From the NCBI GenBank assembly GCA_038244055.1, contig JBBRTW010000463.1, positions 1 through 5,625 of the forward strand: a stretch of 5,625 bases of DNA, read 5' to 3'. Under the pieces are notes generated by a model. The model did no database searches and was not told where the DNA came from. It saw nothing but the letters and a program-made list of their open reading frames with translations. Shown here in pieces: positions 1 through 5,556 of this stretch. How positions within the stretch are numbered: position 1 is the stretch's first letter; every line of letters starts with the position of its first letter. The position numbers and the translations under genes are program-made. The stretch comes from DASPKW01 sp038244055. GTDB lineage: Bacteria > Planctomycetota > Phycisphaerae > Tepidisphaerales > Tepidisphaeraceae.

Positions 1-1
1 C

Positions 2-2113
2 GGCTATGACGCCTACCTCCAATGGGATCGCTGGCCCTATCAGCGCATCGGCGCGCGCGCTTACATGCGCAGCACTTACGACCGCAAAGGCGGCAACGAA
101 TCGGCCGATGCATCCCACTTCCTCTTCCAACTGGCCGACGACTACAACGTCACGCTCGATCTCGAAGTCCCCGGCATCCTCTACTTCGCCCGCTACAACC
201 ACTGGCACGGCAGCCCGTGGCATTACGTCGTCGATGGAACCGATCATCTCATCCAGGAATCCAGCACCGCCGACCCCGACCATCCCAAGCCCGATTCGAT
301 CTTCCTGCCCGCCAAATCCTTCCCCCAGCCTCTGGCCTGGACCTGGTCCGCCACCAAGGGGGCGGATCTAAGCTGGGTCCCCATCGGCTTCGAAAAATCC
401 TTCCGCATGGCCTACTCGCGGACGCACTACGGCACCGGCTACTACATCTATCATCAGTACGTCGGGGGCACGAAGCTCTCGCAGCCGATCAAATCGTGGG
501 ATCAGAACACATACCCCGCGCAGGACGTCCTCGATCTCTTAAACCGCGCGGGAACGGACCTGATGCCGCGCGCCGAGAGTGATGAGGGAAAAAAGATCGG
601 CCTCAAGGAGCAGGCCGGAAATGTCCGCCTGGCCGCGCGGGCGACGGCCGACATCGTCGAATTGAAAGACGGGCCGATGATGATTCGCGCGATGGAATTC
701 TCCGCGCCGCGCGAGTTTGCCCTGGAATTGTCGAAGGTCCGCCTGCGCATCACCTGGGATGGGCGGGATCAGCCATCGATCGATGCGCCCCTACCCCTCT
801 TCTTCGGCGCGGGCAGTCTCTACAACCGCGATGAAAAAGAGCACCTCGTCAAAGCCCTCCCCATGAACATCCGCTTCGACAAGGAGCGCATCCACCTCTC
901 CTGTTATTTCCCCATGCCCTTCTTCAAGTCGGCCAGGGTGCAACTGGTGAACGATGGGGGCGAACTAGGGTTCATGCACTGGTCCCTCCGCACTATCCCC
1001 TACTCCGGCCCGCCCGAGCATGTCGCCTACTTCCACGCCACCTACCAGGACCATCCCAAACCCGAGCGCGGCCGGGACCTGGTCCTCCTCGACACCACAA
1101 AAGCCGAAGGCGGCGGCGACTGGACCGGCCAGTTCATCGGCACCAGCTTCATCTTCTCCCACGATGCCAAGCTCGGAACCCTCGAAGGCGATCCGCGCTT
1201 CTTCTTCGATGATTCCAACACCCCCCAGGCCCAGGGCACCGGCACCGAAGAGTGGGGCGGCGGCGGCGACTACTGGGGCGGGCGCACGATGACCTTGCCC
1301 CTGGCCGGCCATCCCGTCGGCGCGCCCCAGGGCAAACCCAAATCCCCCGAAGACGCCATCGAATCCGCCTACCGCTTTCTCCTGGCCGATCTCATGCCCT
1401 TCGGCAAAAACGCCCGCATTCAACTCGAACATGGCGGCACCAACGAATCGGCCGAGCATTATGAAACCATCACCTACTGGTACGGCCTGCCCGGCTCATC
1501 GCTGGTCAAGACCGATGAATTGAAAATCGCCGACCCCGCCAGCGAGAAGGATCACAAGTATGTTTCCCCCGATGCCAGCACGCCCGAGGAGATCGTCTCA
1601 CGCTACGAACTCGGCCCCGACTCCGCCGGCGGCATCGAGATTTATCCCGCCACCGCCGATAAAGGCCGTCACACCACCGGCACTTCCGAGTTCACATTAA
1701 AAATCCGCCCCGACAATCTCGGCGTGATGCTCCGCCGCAAACTCGACTACGCCTTCCCCAACCAGCGCGCTGAAGTCTTCATCGCCGATGCCGCGCTCGA
1801 AGCCCCCGCCGCCTCGGATTGGAAGCCCGCCGGCATCTGGTATCTGGCCGGCTCGAATGTCTGCATCTATTCCAATCCCAAGCCCGAGCTTGGCCCGGCC
1901 GAGCACAACCTCCGCACGTCCAACCGCCGCTTCCGCGATGATGAACTGCTCATCTCCCGCGACCTCACCGCCGGCCGATCTTCGATCCGCATCCGCATCA
2001 AATTCACACCGGTCGATCGCCCCCTCTTCCCCGGCAACCCCATGCAGCCCCTGGCCTGGAGCGAGTTGAAATATGACGCCTATTGCTTCGTGATGCCGGA
2101 GTTCAAGCAATAA
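2..2113 (+). CDS. DUF2961 / GH172-like protein, 5'-partial
   Basis: The frame is open from the first base and has no ribosome-binding site before its first ATG (65), so the gene starts upstream; 703 C-terminal residues are visible and the stop is TAA at 2111. An N-terminal block with RSTYDRKGGNE (visible residues 23-33) and a following beta-rich stretch match the DUF2961 pattern. The core signature GTGTEEW..GGDYWGG lies at residues 412-427, and LEHGGTNESAEHYETITYWYG at 475-495 matches the family's EHG...YWY block. The family includes GH172, in which a difructose-anhydride synthase/hydrolase has been characterised, so a glycan-degrading role, probably outside the cytoplasm, is inferred. The usual family motif is GTGTEDYF; this copy has EEW followed by a Gly run, suggesting a divergent subfamily with unknown substrate. 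The last ~110 residues look like a further beta-sandwich. The signal peptide, if any, is outside the window. Family assignment is fairly firm; the reaction is not. Confidence 0.85.
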   Translation, partial: GYDAYLQWDRWPYQRIGARAYMRSTYDRKGGNESADASHFLFQLADDYNVTLDLEVPGILYFARYNHWHGSPWHYVVDGTDHLIQESSTADPDHPKPDSIFLPAKSFPQPLAWTWSATKGADLSWVPIGFEKSFRMAYSRTHYGTGYYIYHQYVGGTKLSQPIKSWDQNTYPAQDVLDLLNRAGTDLMPRAESDEGKKIGLKEQAGNVRLAARATADIVELKDGPMMIRAMEFSAPREFALELSKVRLRITWDGRDQPSIDAPLPLFFGAGSLYNRDEKEHLVKALPMNIRFDKERIHLSCYFPMPFFKSARVQLVNDGGELGFMHWSLRTIPYSGPPEHVAYFHATYQDHPKPERGRDLVLLDTTKAEGGGDWTGQFIGTSFIFSHDAKLGTLEGDPRFFFDDSNTPQAQGTGTEEWGGGGDYWGGRTMTLPLAGHPVGAPQGKPKSPEDAIESAYRFLLADLMPFGKNARIQLEHGGTNESAEHYETITYWYGLPGSSLVKTDELKIADPASEKDHKYVSPDASTPEEIVSRYELGPDSAGGIEIYPATADKGRHTTGTSEFTLKIRPDNLGVMLRRKLDYAFPNQRAEVFIADAALEAPAASDWKPAGIWYLAGSNVCIYSNPKPELGPAEHNLRTSNRRFRDDELLISRDLTAGRSSIRIRIKFTPVDRPLFPGNPMQPLAWSELKYDAYCFVMPEFKQ

Positions 2114-2210
2114 CCGGCGGCGTCACCCGCTCCATCGGGGCGATAATCCGCTCGCGATCCCGCAGGGGCAGATATCGAATTCTATTCTTTCCACCGAGAA
2201 ATTTTACACG

Positions 2211-2240
2211 TTGCGTTTTTATGGCTGCCCTCGCTATTGT
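2211..2240 (+). promoter_or_regulatory. Weak candidate promoter for the DUF3494 gene
   Basis: TTGCGT (2211-2216) and TATTGT (2235-2240) are separated by 18 bases inside the most AT-rich part of the intergenic region. Each resembles the housekeeping -35 and -10 boxes only partly. If used, transcription would start near 2247 and give a leader of roughly 315 bases carrying the hairpins at 2347-2542. Planctomycetes use many alternative sigma factors, so this is a guess from sequence alone. Confidence 0.2.
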
Positions 2241-2346
2241 CATTGTATTAGCAATCGAGCATGGCACTATGCCCCGACGAAGGTACATCGATAGTCCGTT
2301 AGCGGACACAGCGAGGTTGGCACAAAATCCATGCAGCCCGATGTGA

Positions 2347-2395
2347 GCCGGCTCGATCTTCGCGAACGGTCATCCCGTTCCGAAGTGGGGCCGGC
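2347..2395 (+). repeat. Long three-tier inverted repeat (stem-loop) in the DUF3494 leader
   Basis: Outer arms GCCGGC (2347-2352 and 2390-2395), middle arms CTTCG/CGAAG (2358-2362 and 2381-2385) and inner arms GAACGG/CCGTTC (2364-2369 and 2375-2380) pair perfectly around a TCATC loop, with a single bulged C at 2363 and an internal loop between the outer and middle tiers. That is 17 pairs in 49 bases. No T run follows, so it is not a standard intrinsic terminator. It could be part of a structured 5' leader, a small RNA or a dispersed repeat. The pairing is seen directly; the role is unknown. Confidence 0.75.
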
Positions 2396-2420
2396 GGCAT
2401 GTCGGAAACTTTAGTGGCGG

Positions 2421-2456
2421 CGCGACGTGGGTGATCATTAAAGGTACGTCGCGACG
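2421..2456 (+). repeat. 8-base inverted repeat overlapping a 10-base palindrome
   Basis: CGCGACGT (2421-2428) and ACGTCGCG (2446-2453) are exact inverted copies 17 bases apart, and the second arm overlaps the perfect palindrome CGTCGCGACG (2447-2456). An AT-rich stretch (GATTTGATTTATTTAATG, about 2456-2473) follows. Either an operator for a dimeric regulator, a leader hairpin or a weak terminator would fit. I cannot choose between them. Confidence 0.6.
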
Positions 2457-2502
2457 ATTTGATTTATTTAATGCAATCGATGTCCGGTCGACGGTCTCGG
2501 GA

Positions 2503-2515
2503 CGTGACGTTCACG
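2503..2515 (+). repeat. Small hairpin CGTGA-CGT-TCACG
   Basis: Five perfect pairs close a three-base loop about 35 bases before the DUF3494 ribosome-binding site. It is short enough to arise by chance, but it is one of four pairing elements in under 200 bases. Confidence 0.4.
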
Positions 2516-2525
2516 CCCTTGGCAC

Positions 2526-2542
2526 GGCCGGCGGCGGCGGCC
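2526..2542 (+). repeat. GC hairpin GGCCG...CGGCC just before the ribosome-binding site
   Basis: Arms GGCCG (2526-2530) and CGGCC (2538-2542) flank a GCGGCGG loop and end 9 bases before the Shine-Dalgarno sequence. Such a position could influence translation initiation. In GC-rich DNA a five-pair stem is weak evidence on its own. Confidence 0.35.
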
Positions 2543-2551
2543 ATTTGATTG

Positions 2552-2557
2552 AAGGAG
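2552..2557 (+). promoter_or_regulatory. Ribosome-binding site of the DUF3494 gene
   Basis: AAGGAG lies six bases before the ATG at 2564. It decides the start: an in-frame TTG at 2549 sits upstream of this site, has no such element, and would put charged residues (MKEFP) in front of an otherwise clean signal peptide. Confidence 0.85.
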
Positions 2558-2563
2558 TTTCCC

Positions 2564-3436
2564 ATGGGTCGTAAGACACTGTTTCTATTGGCGCTCGCGC
2601 CGATTTTCGGCGTCATATTGGAGGCGCGAGGCGCCCCCATCACGCTCGGAACGGCCGGCGCCTTCGCGGTCCTCGCCGGGTCGACCGTGACCAACACCGG
2701 CTCGACGATCATCGACGGCGGCAGCGTGGGCGTCAGCCCCGGCGCGGCGGTCATCGGGTTCCCGCCCGGCATCGTCACCGCGCCGTTCACAATCCACACG
2801 GCCGACGCCGTCGCGCTCCAGGCCCAGACGGACCTGACCGCCGCGTACAACGCCGCCGCCGGACTGGTCCCCAACCAGAACCTCACGGGCCAGGATCTGG
2901 GCGGCCTTACGCTGACGGCCGGCACCTACTTCTTCTCCACATCCGCCTTCCTCACCGGGACGCTGACCCTCGACGCGCAGGGCGACCCCAACGCGCAGTT
3001 TGTCTTCCAGATCGGCAGCACGCTCGTGACCGCGAGCAACTCCTCGATCGTCACGATCAACAGCACCTCGACGGTGCCCGGATGCGACGTCTTCTGGCAG
3101 GTCGGCAGTTCGGCGACGCTCGGCACCGGCACCGACTTCGAAGGCCACATCCTCGCCAATTCGAGCATCACGATGACGACCGGCGCGGACATCCGGTTCG
3201 GCAGCGCGCTGGCGATGAACGGCGCGGTGACGCTGGACGGCAACCACATCACGAACTGCGCCGATGTGGGCGGCACCGGCGGCACCGGCGGCACGGGGGG
3301 CACGGGCGGCACGGGTGGCGGCACGGGCAACGGCGGCGGCTCCAGCGTCCCCCTGCCCCCGGCCGTCTGGGCCGGCCTCGCGACGCTCCCGCTCGCCTGG
3401 GTGGCCCGCCGCCGGCTCATGTCAACTCCGGCCTAG
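2564..3436 (+). CDS. DUF3494 (ice-binding-like) secreted protein with VPLPP C-terminal anchor
   Basis: The protein has 290 residues. Residues 1-23 form a signal peptide (GRK, then LFLLALAPIFGVIL, likely cleaved after ARG). Residues about 26-235 are a DUF3494 domain, the beta-solenoid fold of bacterial and microbial ice-binding proteins: TAGAFAVLAGSTVTNTG near its start, GVSPGAAVIGFPPG, LTLDAQGDPNAQFVFQIGSTL, CDVFWQVGSSATLGTGT, and MNGAVTLDGNHIT near its end are all typical. Cys174 and Cys232 may form the disulphide common in this group. Residues 236-259 are a GGT-repeat linker. Residues 262-285 (VPLPPAVWAGLATLPLAWVARRR) have the motif, hydrophobic segment and basic end of a PEP-CTERM-like sorting signal, suggesting exosortase-type processing at the membrane. 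Many DUF3494 proteins have no shown ice activity, so adhesion or a surface role is equally possible. It stands alone between long intergenic regions. Confidence 0.92.
   Translation: MGRKTLFLLALAPIFGVILEARGAPITLGTAGAFAVLAGSTVTNTGSTIIDGGSVGVSPGAAVIGFPPGIVTAPFTIHTADAVALQAQTDLTAAYNAAAGLVPNQNLTGQDLGGLTLTAGTYFFSTSAFLTGTLTLDAQGDPNAQFVFQIGSTLVTASNSSIVTINSTSTVPGCDVFWQVGSSATLGTGTDFEGHILANSSITMTTGADIRFGSALAMNGAVTLDGNHITNCADVGGTGGTGGTGGTGGTGGGTGNGGGSSVPLPPAVWAGLATLPLAWVARRRLMSTPA
3269..3340 (+). repeat. 9-base tandem repeat encoding a Gly-Gly-Thr linker
   Basis: About five copies of GGCGGCACC or close variants (GGCGGCACG, GGGGGCACG) run in frame and encode GGT repeats, then decay into GGGTGNGGG. The unit is nine bases, so copy-number change would keep the frame. 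The linker joins the DUF3494 domain to the membrane anchor and probably works as a flexible spacer. Confidence 0.9.
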
Positions 3437-3458
3437 GCCCCGCGCCCGCCTACGGGGA

Positions 3459-3472
3459 AGGGGCCGGCCCCT
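3459..3472 (+). terminator. Perfect palindrome after the DUF3494 gene, possible terminator hairpin
   Basis: A fully self-complementary 14-base sequence, AGGGGCCGGCCCCT, begins 22 bases after the stop codon. As RNA it can fold as AGGGG-CCGG-CCCCT, and the GGCCCC at 3436-3441 can compete to pair with the same GGGGCC. There is no T run, so intrinsic termination is uncertain. The palindrome is seen; its role is inferred from position. Confidence 0.35.
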
Positions 3473-3553
3473 GGCCTCCTGTTCCGATCCACCAGGCGGC
3501 CGTCCCGGCAGACGTTACTGGTCGATCCGGGCGTCGCAGGCTGACAGTTCGTA

Positions 3554-3587
3554 GGCCTGAGCCGGGGTTGCTCCCGGCAACAAGGCC
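3554..3587 (+). repeat. Two-tier inverted repeat
   Basis: Inner arms GCCGGG (3561-3566) and CCCGGC (3573-3578) close a GTTGCT loop. Outer arms GGCCT (3554-3558) and AGGCC (3583-3587) also pair exactly, giving 11 pairs with one internal loop. No T run follows. It may be a REP-like dispersed palindrome or a remote terminator of the upstream transcript. Confidence 0.6.
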
Positions 3588-3727
3588 GTCACCCTACATG
3601 AGCCGCCGCTCGGATGCGACAAAATGGGCCGGGGCCGCGGGCGCAAGTGCGCGATGTTCCCCAGGCCGAATGGATACGTTGGAACGCGCTCATCGAAGTC
3701 CAGGCGACGCTGGCGATCCAGCGCCGC

Positions 3728-3783
3728 CCCGGGAGCGCTGCACCCGGGTCTCCGCCTCGCAAGCCTCTTCCGCCGCTGCGGAG
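3728..3783 (+). repeat. Pair of adjacent inverted repeats, REP-like
   Basis: CCCGGG (3728-3733) and CCCGGG (3743-3748) pair around AGCGCTGCA. Immediately afterwards CTCCGC (3750-3755) pairs with GCGGAG (3778-3783). The order CCCGGG-AGCGCTGCA-CCCGGG followed by a CTCCGC...GCGGAG stem resembles dispersed palindromic elements that I associate with planctomycete intergenic DNA. Only this one copy is in the window, so the repeat status is inference. Confidence 0.45.
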
Positions 3784-4131
3784 GGCCTCACGAGGATGAA
3801 AAGGGGCTTGACGAGGACGGGGCATGGATACGCACTACGCACTTGACCGATGATCGTGCGATGAACGGCCGCGCCGTCCTCGATGCGGAGGCACCACAAG
3901 GCGAGAATCGCACGCGGCATGTGACCTAAGATGACTGCATCCGGCGCTATCAACCTGTTGCGAGAGCCGCTATGAGCGAAATGCCCCCTCGAACTTCTCG
4001 ATGATCGCGAGGTTCGGAATCCCAAGAACTACCAATCGGTGGACGACCACAAACTGGATCTGCTTTCACCAATCCGCATCCGCCTGCGATGAATTGGCGC
4101 GATGCAAGTTTAATATTGCTCATTTTCGTTG

Positions 4132-4162
4132 TTGGATCTACTTCCCGACATTAAAATATATC
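4132..4162 (+). promoter_or_regulatory. Weak candidate promoter region of the LEPR-XLL gene
   Basis: TTGGAT (4132-4137) precedes an AT-rich run (TTAAAATATATC, 4151-4162) that offers -10-like hexamers, but the spacings are 14 or 19 bases, neither ideal. The region lies 55-90 bases before the start codon, a plausible place for a promoter. Confidence 0.2.
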
Positions 4163-4207
4163 TACTCGCTGGGGCGAGGGGCAGTTATTTCAAATCTTCC
4201 AAAGGTG

Positions 4208-4212
4208 AAAGG
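4208..4212 (+). promoter_or_regulatory. Ribosome-binding site of the LEPR-XLL gene
   Basis: AAAGG lies seven bases before the ATG at 4220, with a second purine-rich run (AAAGGTG, 4201-4207) just before it. This supports 4220 as the start, although the frame is open back to about 4001. The upstream in-frame peptide has no recognisable feature, whereas the LEPR-XLL motif falls close to the chosen start, as expected. Confidence 0.6.
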
Positions 4213-4219
4213 TTGTTCT

Positions 4220-5311
4220 ATGTGGTGGCTTCAGAAATTCAATTGGCGTCATTCAAATGAGTCAAAGTCCCGCTCAATTCAAAGGGCAACCCATGCCGTA
4301 ATAGAAGCAATGGAATGCCGCACTATGCTGTCGGTCGCGGGTTCAATTTACATGGAACGTCTTGCTTTTCTTCATGACCCACACAACGGGCACGGGATGA
4401 CAGGATTCATTTCAAAGTTTAACCATGATGCCGACGCACAGACAGTTGGCCGACGGATGAACGTCGACTTGTCCGCAGCTGCCATCGGCTCGGCATCAGC
4501 GGAAGCTATTCAGCCCGAGAGTCATACGACCATCAATAGCCGCAAAGTCGACTCGGCACTTTCTCATCTTTACGACGAATACCTCGCCTTTCTCGCTCAC
4601 GGCGGACACGGGACGTTTGGATCTCTCCAGCCAAACGTTGTTTTAAATGGCGATCGGGTTTCAATCGAGGCCGTTGCGAACTCGGTGCCGACGATTTCCA
4701 CTGCACAAGCCAGGGATCGGCTTGCTAGCGATCTCAGAGCCATCGGCATGGTCGAACTGTTTGACGATGTCGGCGGGGGCGTGCAAGGGCAACTTCCAAT
4801 CACAAGCATCGAACTTCTTCCTGACTTGGCTAGTCTTGTCAGTGCTCGTCTAGAATCCATAGCCGTATTAGGAAATGCGGGTCAAAGTGCAATTGGCGTA
4901 ACAACAATCGCCGACGACTATTCGGATCCCCTTGGCTTACTCCAACTCAAAAGCGGACCCCTGCAAAAGTTAAGCACTGAACTGGCGGTGACGTATCAGG
5001 AGTACTCCGCTGCTAAAACGTCGCCGGATAACGGGACGGAGTTTAGACCGAAGTTCGCGTCGGCTTTGCCGGTTATAGATGGCATGGTCCCAGTTGTTGC
5101 AATTCCAGAAGGCGACAATCTTCTGGCACTTCGCAAAGACCTCGAATCGCTAGGGATGCAAAACGTTTATGAAGGTCGCACGATCGAAGGCATGTTGCCG
5201 CTGGGGGCACTATCCAAGGCCGCCGCTCTCGACACTCTCCTGACGATGCGCGCTGAATACGCTAACGCAGCGGCAGGGGACCGAAAAAGGGGTCAGGATT
5301 CGTTTAATTAA
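4220..5311 (+). CDS. LEPR-XLL-type planctomycete protein, probably C-terminally truncated
   Basis: The protein has 363 residues. A basic N-terminus (KFNWRHSNESKSRSIQR) leads into VIEAMECRTMLSV (residues 27-39), a variant of the LE.R.LLS motif found near the N-terminus of many planctomycete secreted or surface proteins. Residues about 115-226 (SHLYDEYLAFLAHGG, then DLRAIGM...GGGVQGQLP) and about 285-353 (VIDGMVPVVAIPEGDN, DLESLGMQN...GRTIEGMLP) hold two divergent copies of one domain. From memory, this domain precedes S8 (subtilisin-like) protease or other surface domains in longer relatives. No protease domain or catalytic Asp/His/Ser signature is visible here. The last ten residues (DRKRGQDSFN) are coded by sequence resembling a mobile-element end, so the original gene probably continued. 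Codon use is less GC-biased than in the two upstream genes. Export is inferred from the motif; function is unknown. Confidence 0.75.
   Translation: MWWLQKFNWRHSNESKSRSIQRATHAVIEAMECRTMLSVAGSIYMERLAFLHDPHNGHGMTGFISKFNHDADAQTVGRRMNVDLSAAAIGSASAEAIQPESHTTINSRKVDSALSHLYDEYLAFLAHGGHGTFGSLQPNVVLNGDRVSIEAVANSVPTISTAQARDRLASDLRAIGMVELFDDVGGGVQGQLPITSIELLPDLASLVSARLESIAVLGNAGQSAIGVTTIADDYSDPLGLLQLKSGPLQKLSTELAVTYQEYSAAKTSPDNGTEFRPKFASALPVIDGMVPVVAIPEGDNLLALRKDLESLGMQNVYEGRTIEGMLPLGALSKAAALDTLLTMRAEYANAAAGDRKRGQDSFN
5277..5311. mobile_element. Possible end of a mobile element (REP-associated transposase type)
   Basis: The stretch around AAAAAGGGGTCAGGATTCG (5284-5302) resembles the GGGGTCAGGA-type sequence that I recall near the ends of elements carrying REP-associated (Y1-type) transposases in many bacteria. 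It starts exactly where the LEPR-XLL protein stops following its repeat domain and supplies that gene's stop codon. No matching inverted copy and no transposase are present in the 314 bases that follow, so at most a fragment is here. The match is from memory. Confidence 0.35.
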
Positions 5312-5312
5312 A

Positions 5313-5329
5313 ATTGCATTGTTCGCAAT
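5313..5329 (+). repeat. Small stem-loop ATTGC...GCAAT just after the stop codon
   Basis: ATTGC (5313-5317) and GCAAT (5325-5329) pair around a seven-base loop, starting two bases after the LEPR-XLL stop codon. It has few GC pairs and no T run, so it is a poor terminator. It may belong to the mobile-element end just upstream. Confidence 0.3.
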
Positions 5330-5354
5330 ATTCATTGTACACGTTCTCGCGACT

Positions 5355-5439
5355 GCGCCCGCAGCGCCATCCGTGCGCCCGCAACGCCATCCGTGCGCCC
5401 GCAACGCCATCCGTGCGCCCGCAACGCCACCCCCGCGCC
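5355..5439. repeat. 20-base tandem repeat, four copies plus a partial fifth
   Basis: The unit GCGCCCGCAACGCCATCCGT occurs at 5375-5394 and 5395-5414 exactly, at 5355-5374 with one change (AGC for AAC), and at 5415-5434 with a changed end (CCCCC). A five-base start of another copy follows. The unit length is not a multiple of three and no gene crosses the array, so it is non-coding. Near-identity of the copies points to recent expansion. Confidence 0.95.
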
Positions 5440-5541
5440 ACCGGTGATCTCCCCAAAAACAAAAAAAGATCCCGCATTCCCGCCCCAATAACCCAGCCCC
5501 GTGCACGCCCAGCGCTACCCCGGCGTGACACCCCGCGTATC

Positions 5542-5548
5542 AAAGGAG
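5542..5548 (+). promoter_or_regulatory. Ribosome-binding site of the last gene
   Basis: AAAGGAG lies eight bases before the ATG at 5557. It is the main evidence that a gene starts here. Confidence 0.65.
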
Positions 5549-5556
5549 ACCCTTCC

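Larger units (their letters stand above)
2114..2563. other. Intergenic region, AT-richer upstream half, hairpin-rich downstream half
   Basis: No supported gene lies here. Bases about 2170-2310 are visibly richer in A and T than the genes on either side and could carry a promoter for the DUF3494 gene. Bases 2347-2542 contain four separate inverted repeats, listed individually. No hairpin followed by a T run is present after the upstream gene's stop, so I cannot place a terminator for it. A short frame from an ATG at 2221 encodes a hydrophobic start (MAALAIVIVLAIEH) but has no ribosome-binding site, and I do not call it. Confidence 0.7.
3437..4219. other. Long intergenic region without a supported gene
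   Basis: Frames of up to about 250 codons are open here, but they are rich in Arg, Pro and Ala, lack ribosome-binding sites and recognisable domains, and several are continuations of shadow frames from the DUF3494 gene. The first ~500 bases are GC-rich and contain inverted repeats at 3459-3472, 3554-3587 and 3728-3783. From about 3950-4000 onward the sequence becomes more AT-rich and leads into the LEPR-XLL gene. Remains of a decayed gene or of dispersed repeats are possible, but I recognise none. Confidence 0.6.

Noticed and set aside
965..1459. 164-codon frame on the minus strand inside the DUF2961 gene
   Set aside because: It is the mirror of a well-supported coding frame in GC-rich DNA; its Gly/Ala/Val-rich product has no recognisable domain.
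2221..2346. Small hydrophobic peptide frame (MAALAIVIVLAIEH...) in the intergenic region
   Set aside because: There is no ribosome-binding site before the ATG, the C-terminal half has no pattern, and the frame runs through the promoter-like AT-rich part and ends at the large inverted repeat.
2347..2456. Cyclic di-GMP (GEMM) riboswitch ahead of the DUF3494 gene
   Set aside because: I looked for the conserved core motifs of that class and did not see them; the structure remains unassigned.
3082..3846. 254-codon + strand frame overlapping the end of the DUF3494 gene
   Set aside because: It is an out-of-frame reading of the DUF3494 gene followed by GC-rich intergenic sequence; the product is dominated by Arg, Pro and His and has no start signal.
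3690..4025. 111-codon minus-strand frame in the intergenic region
   Set aside because: It runs through the palindromic elements, shows no family resemblance, and has no clear ribosome-binding site on the minus strand.
4001..4219. Upstream extension of the LEPR-XLL gene to an ATG at 4001
   Set aside because: The extra 73 residues show no signal peptide or domain, the ATG at 4220 has a ribosome-binding site, and the LEPR-XLL motif is expected near the N-terminus.
5355..5439. Possible CRISPR array
   Set aside because: The 20-base units are directly joined with no spacers between them, so this is a simple tandem repeat.
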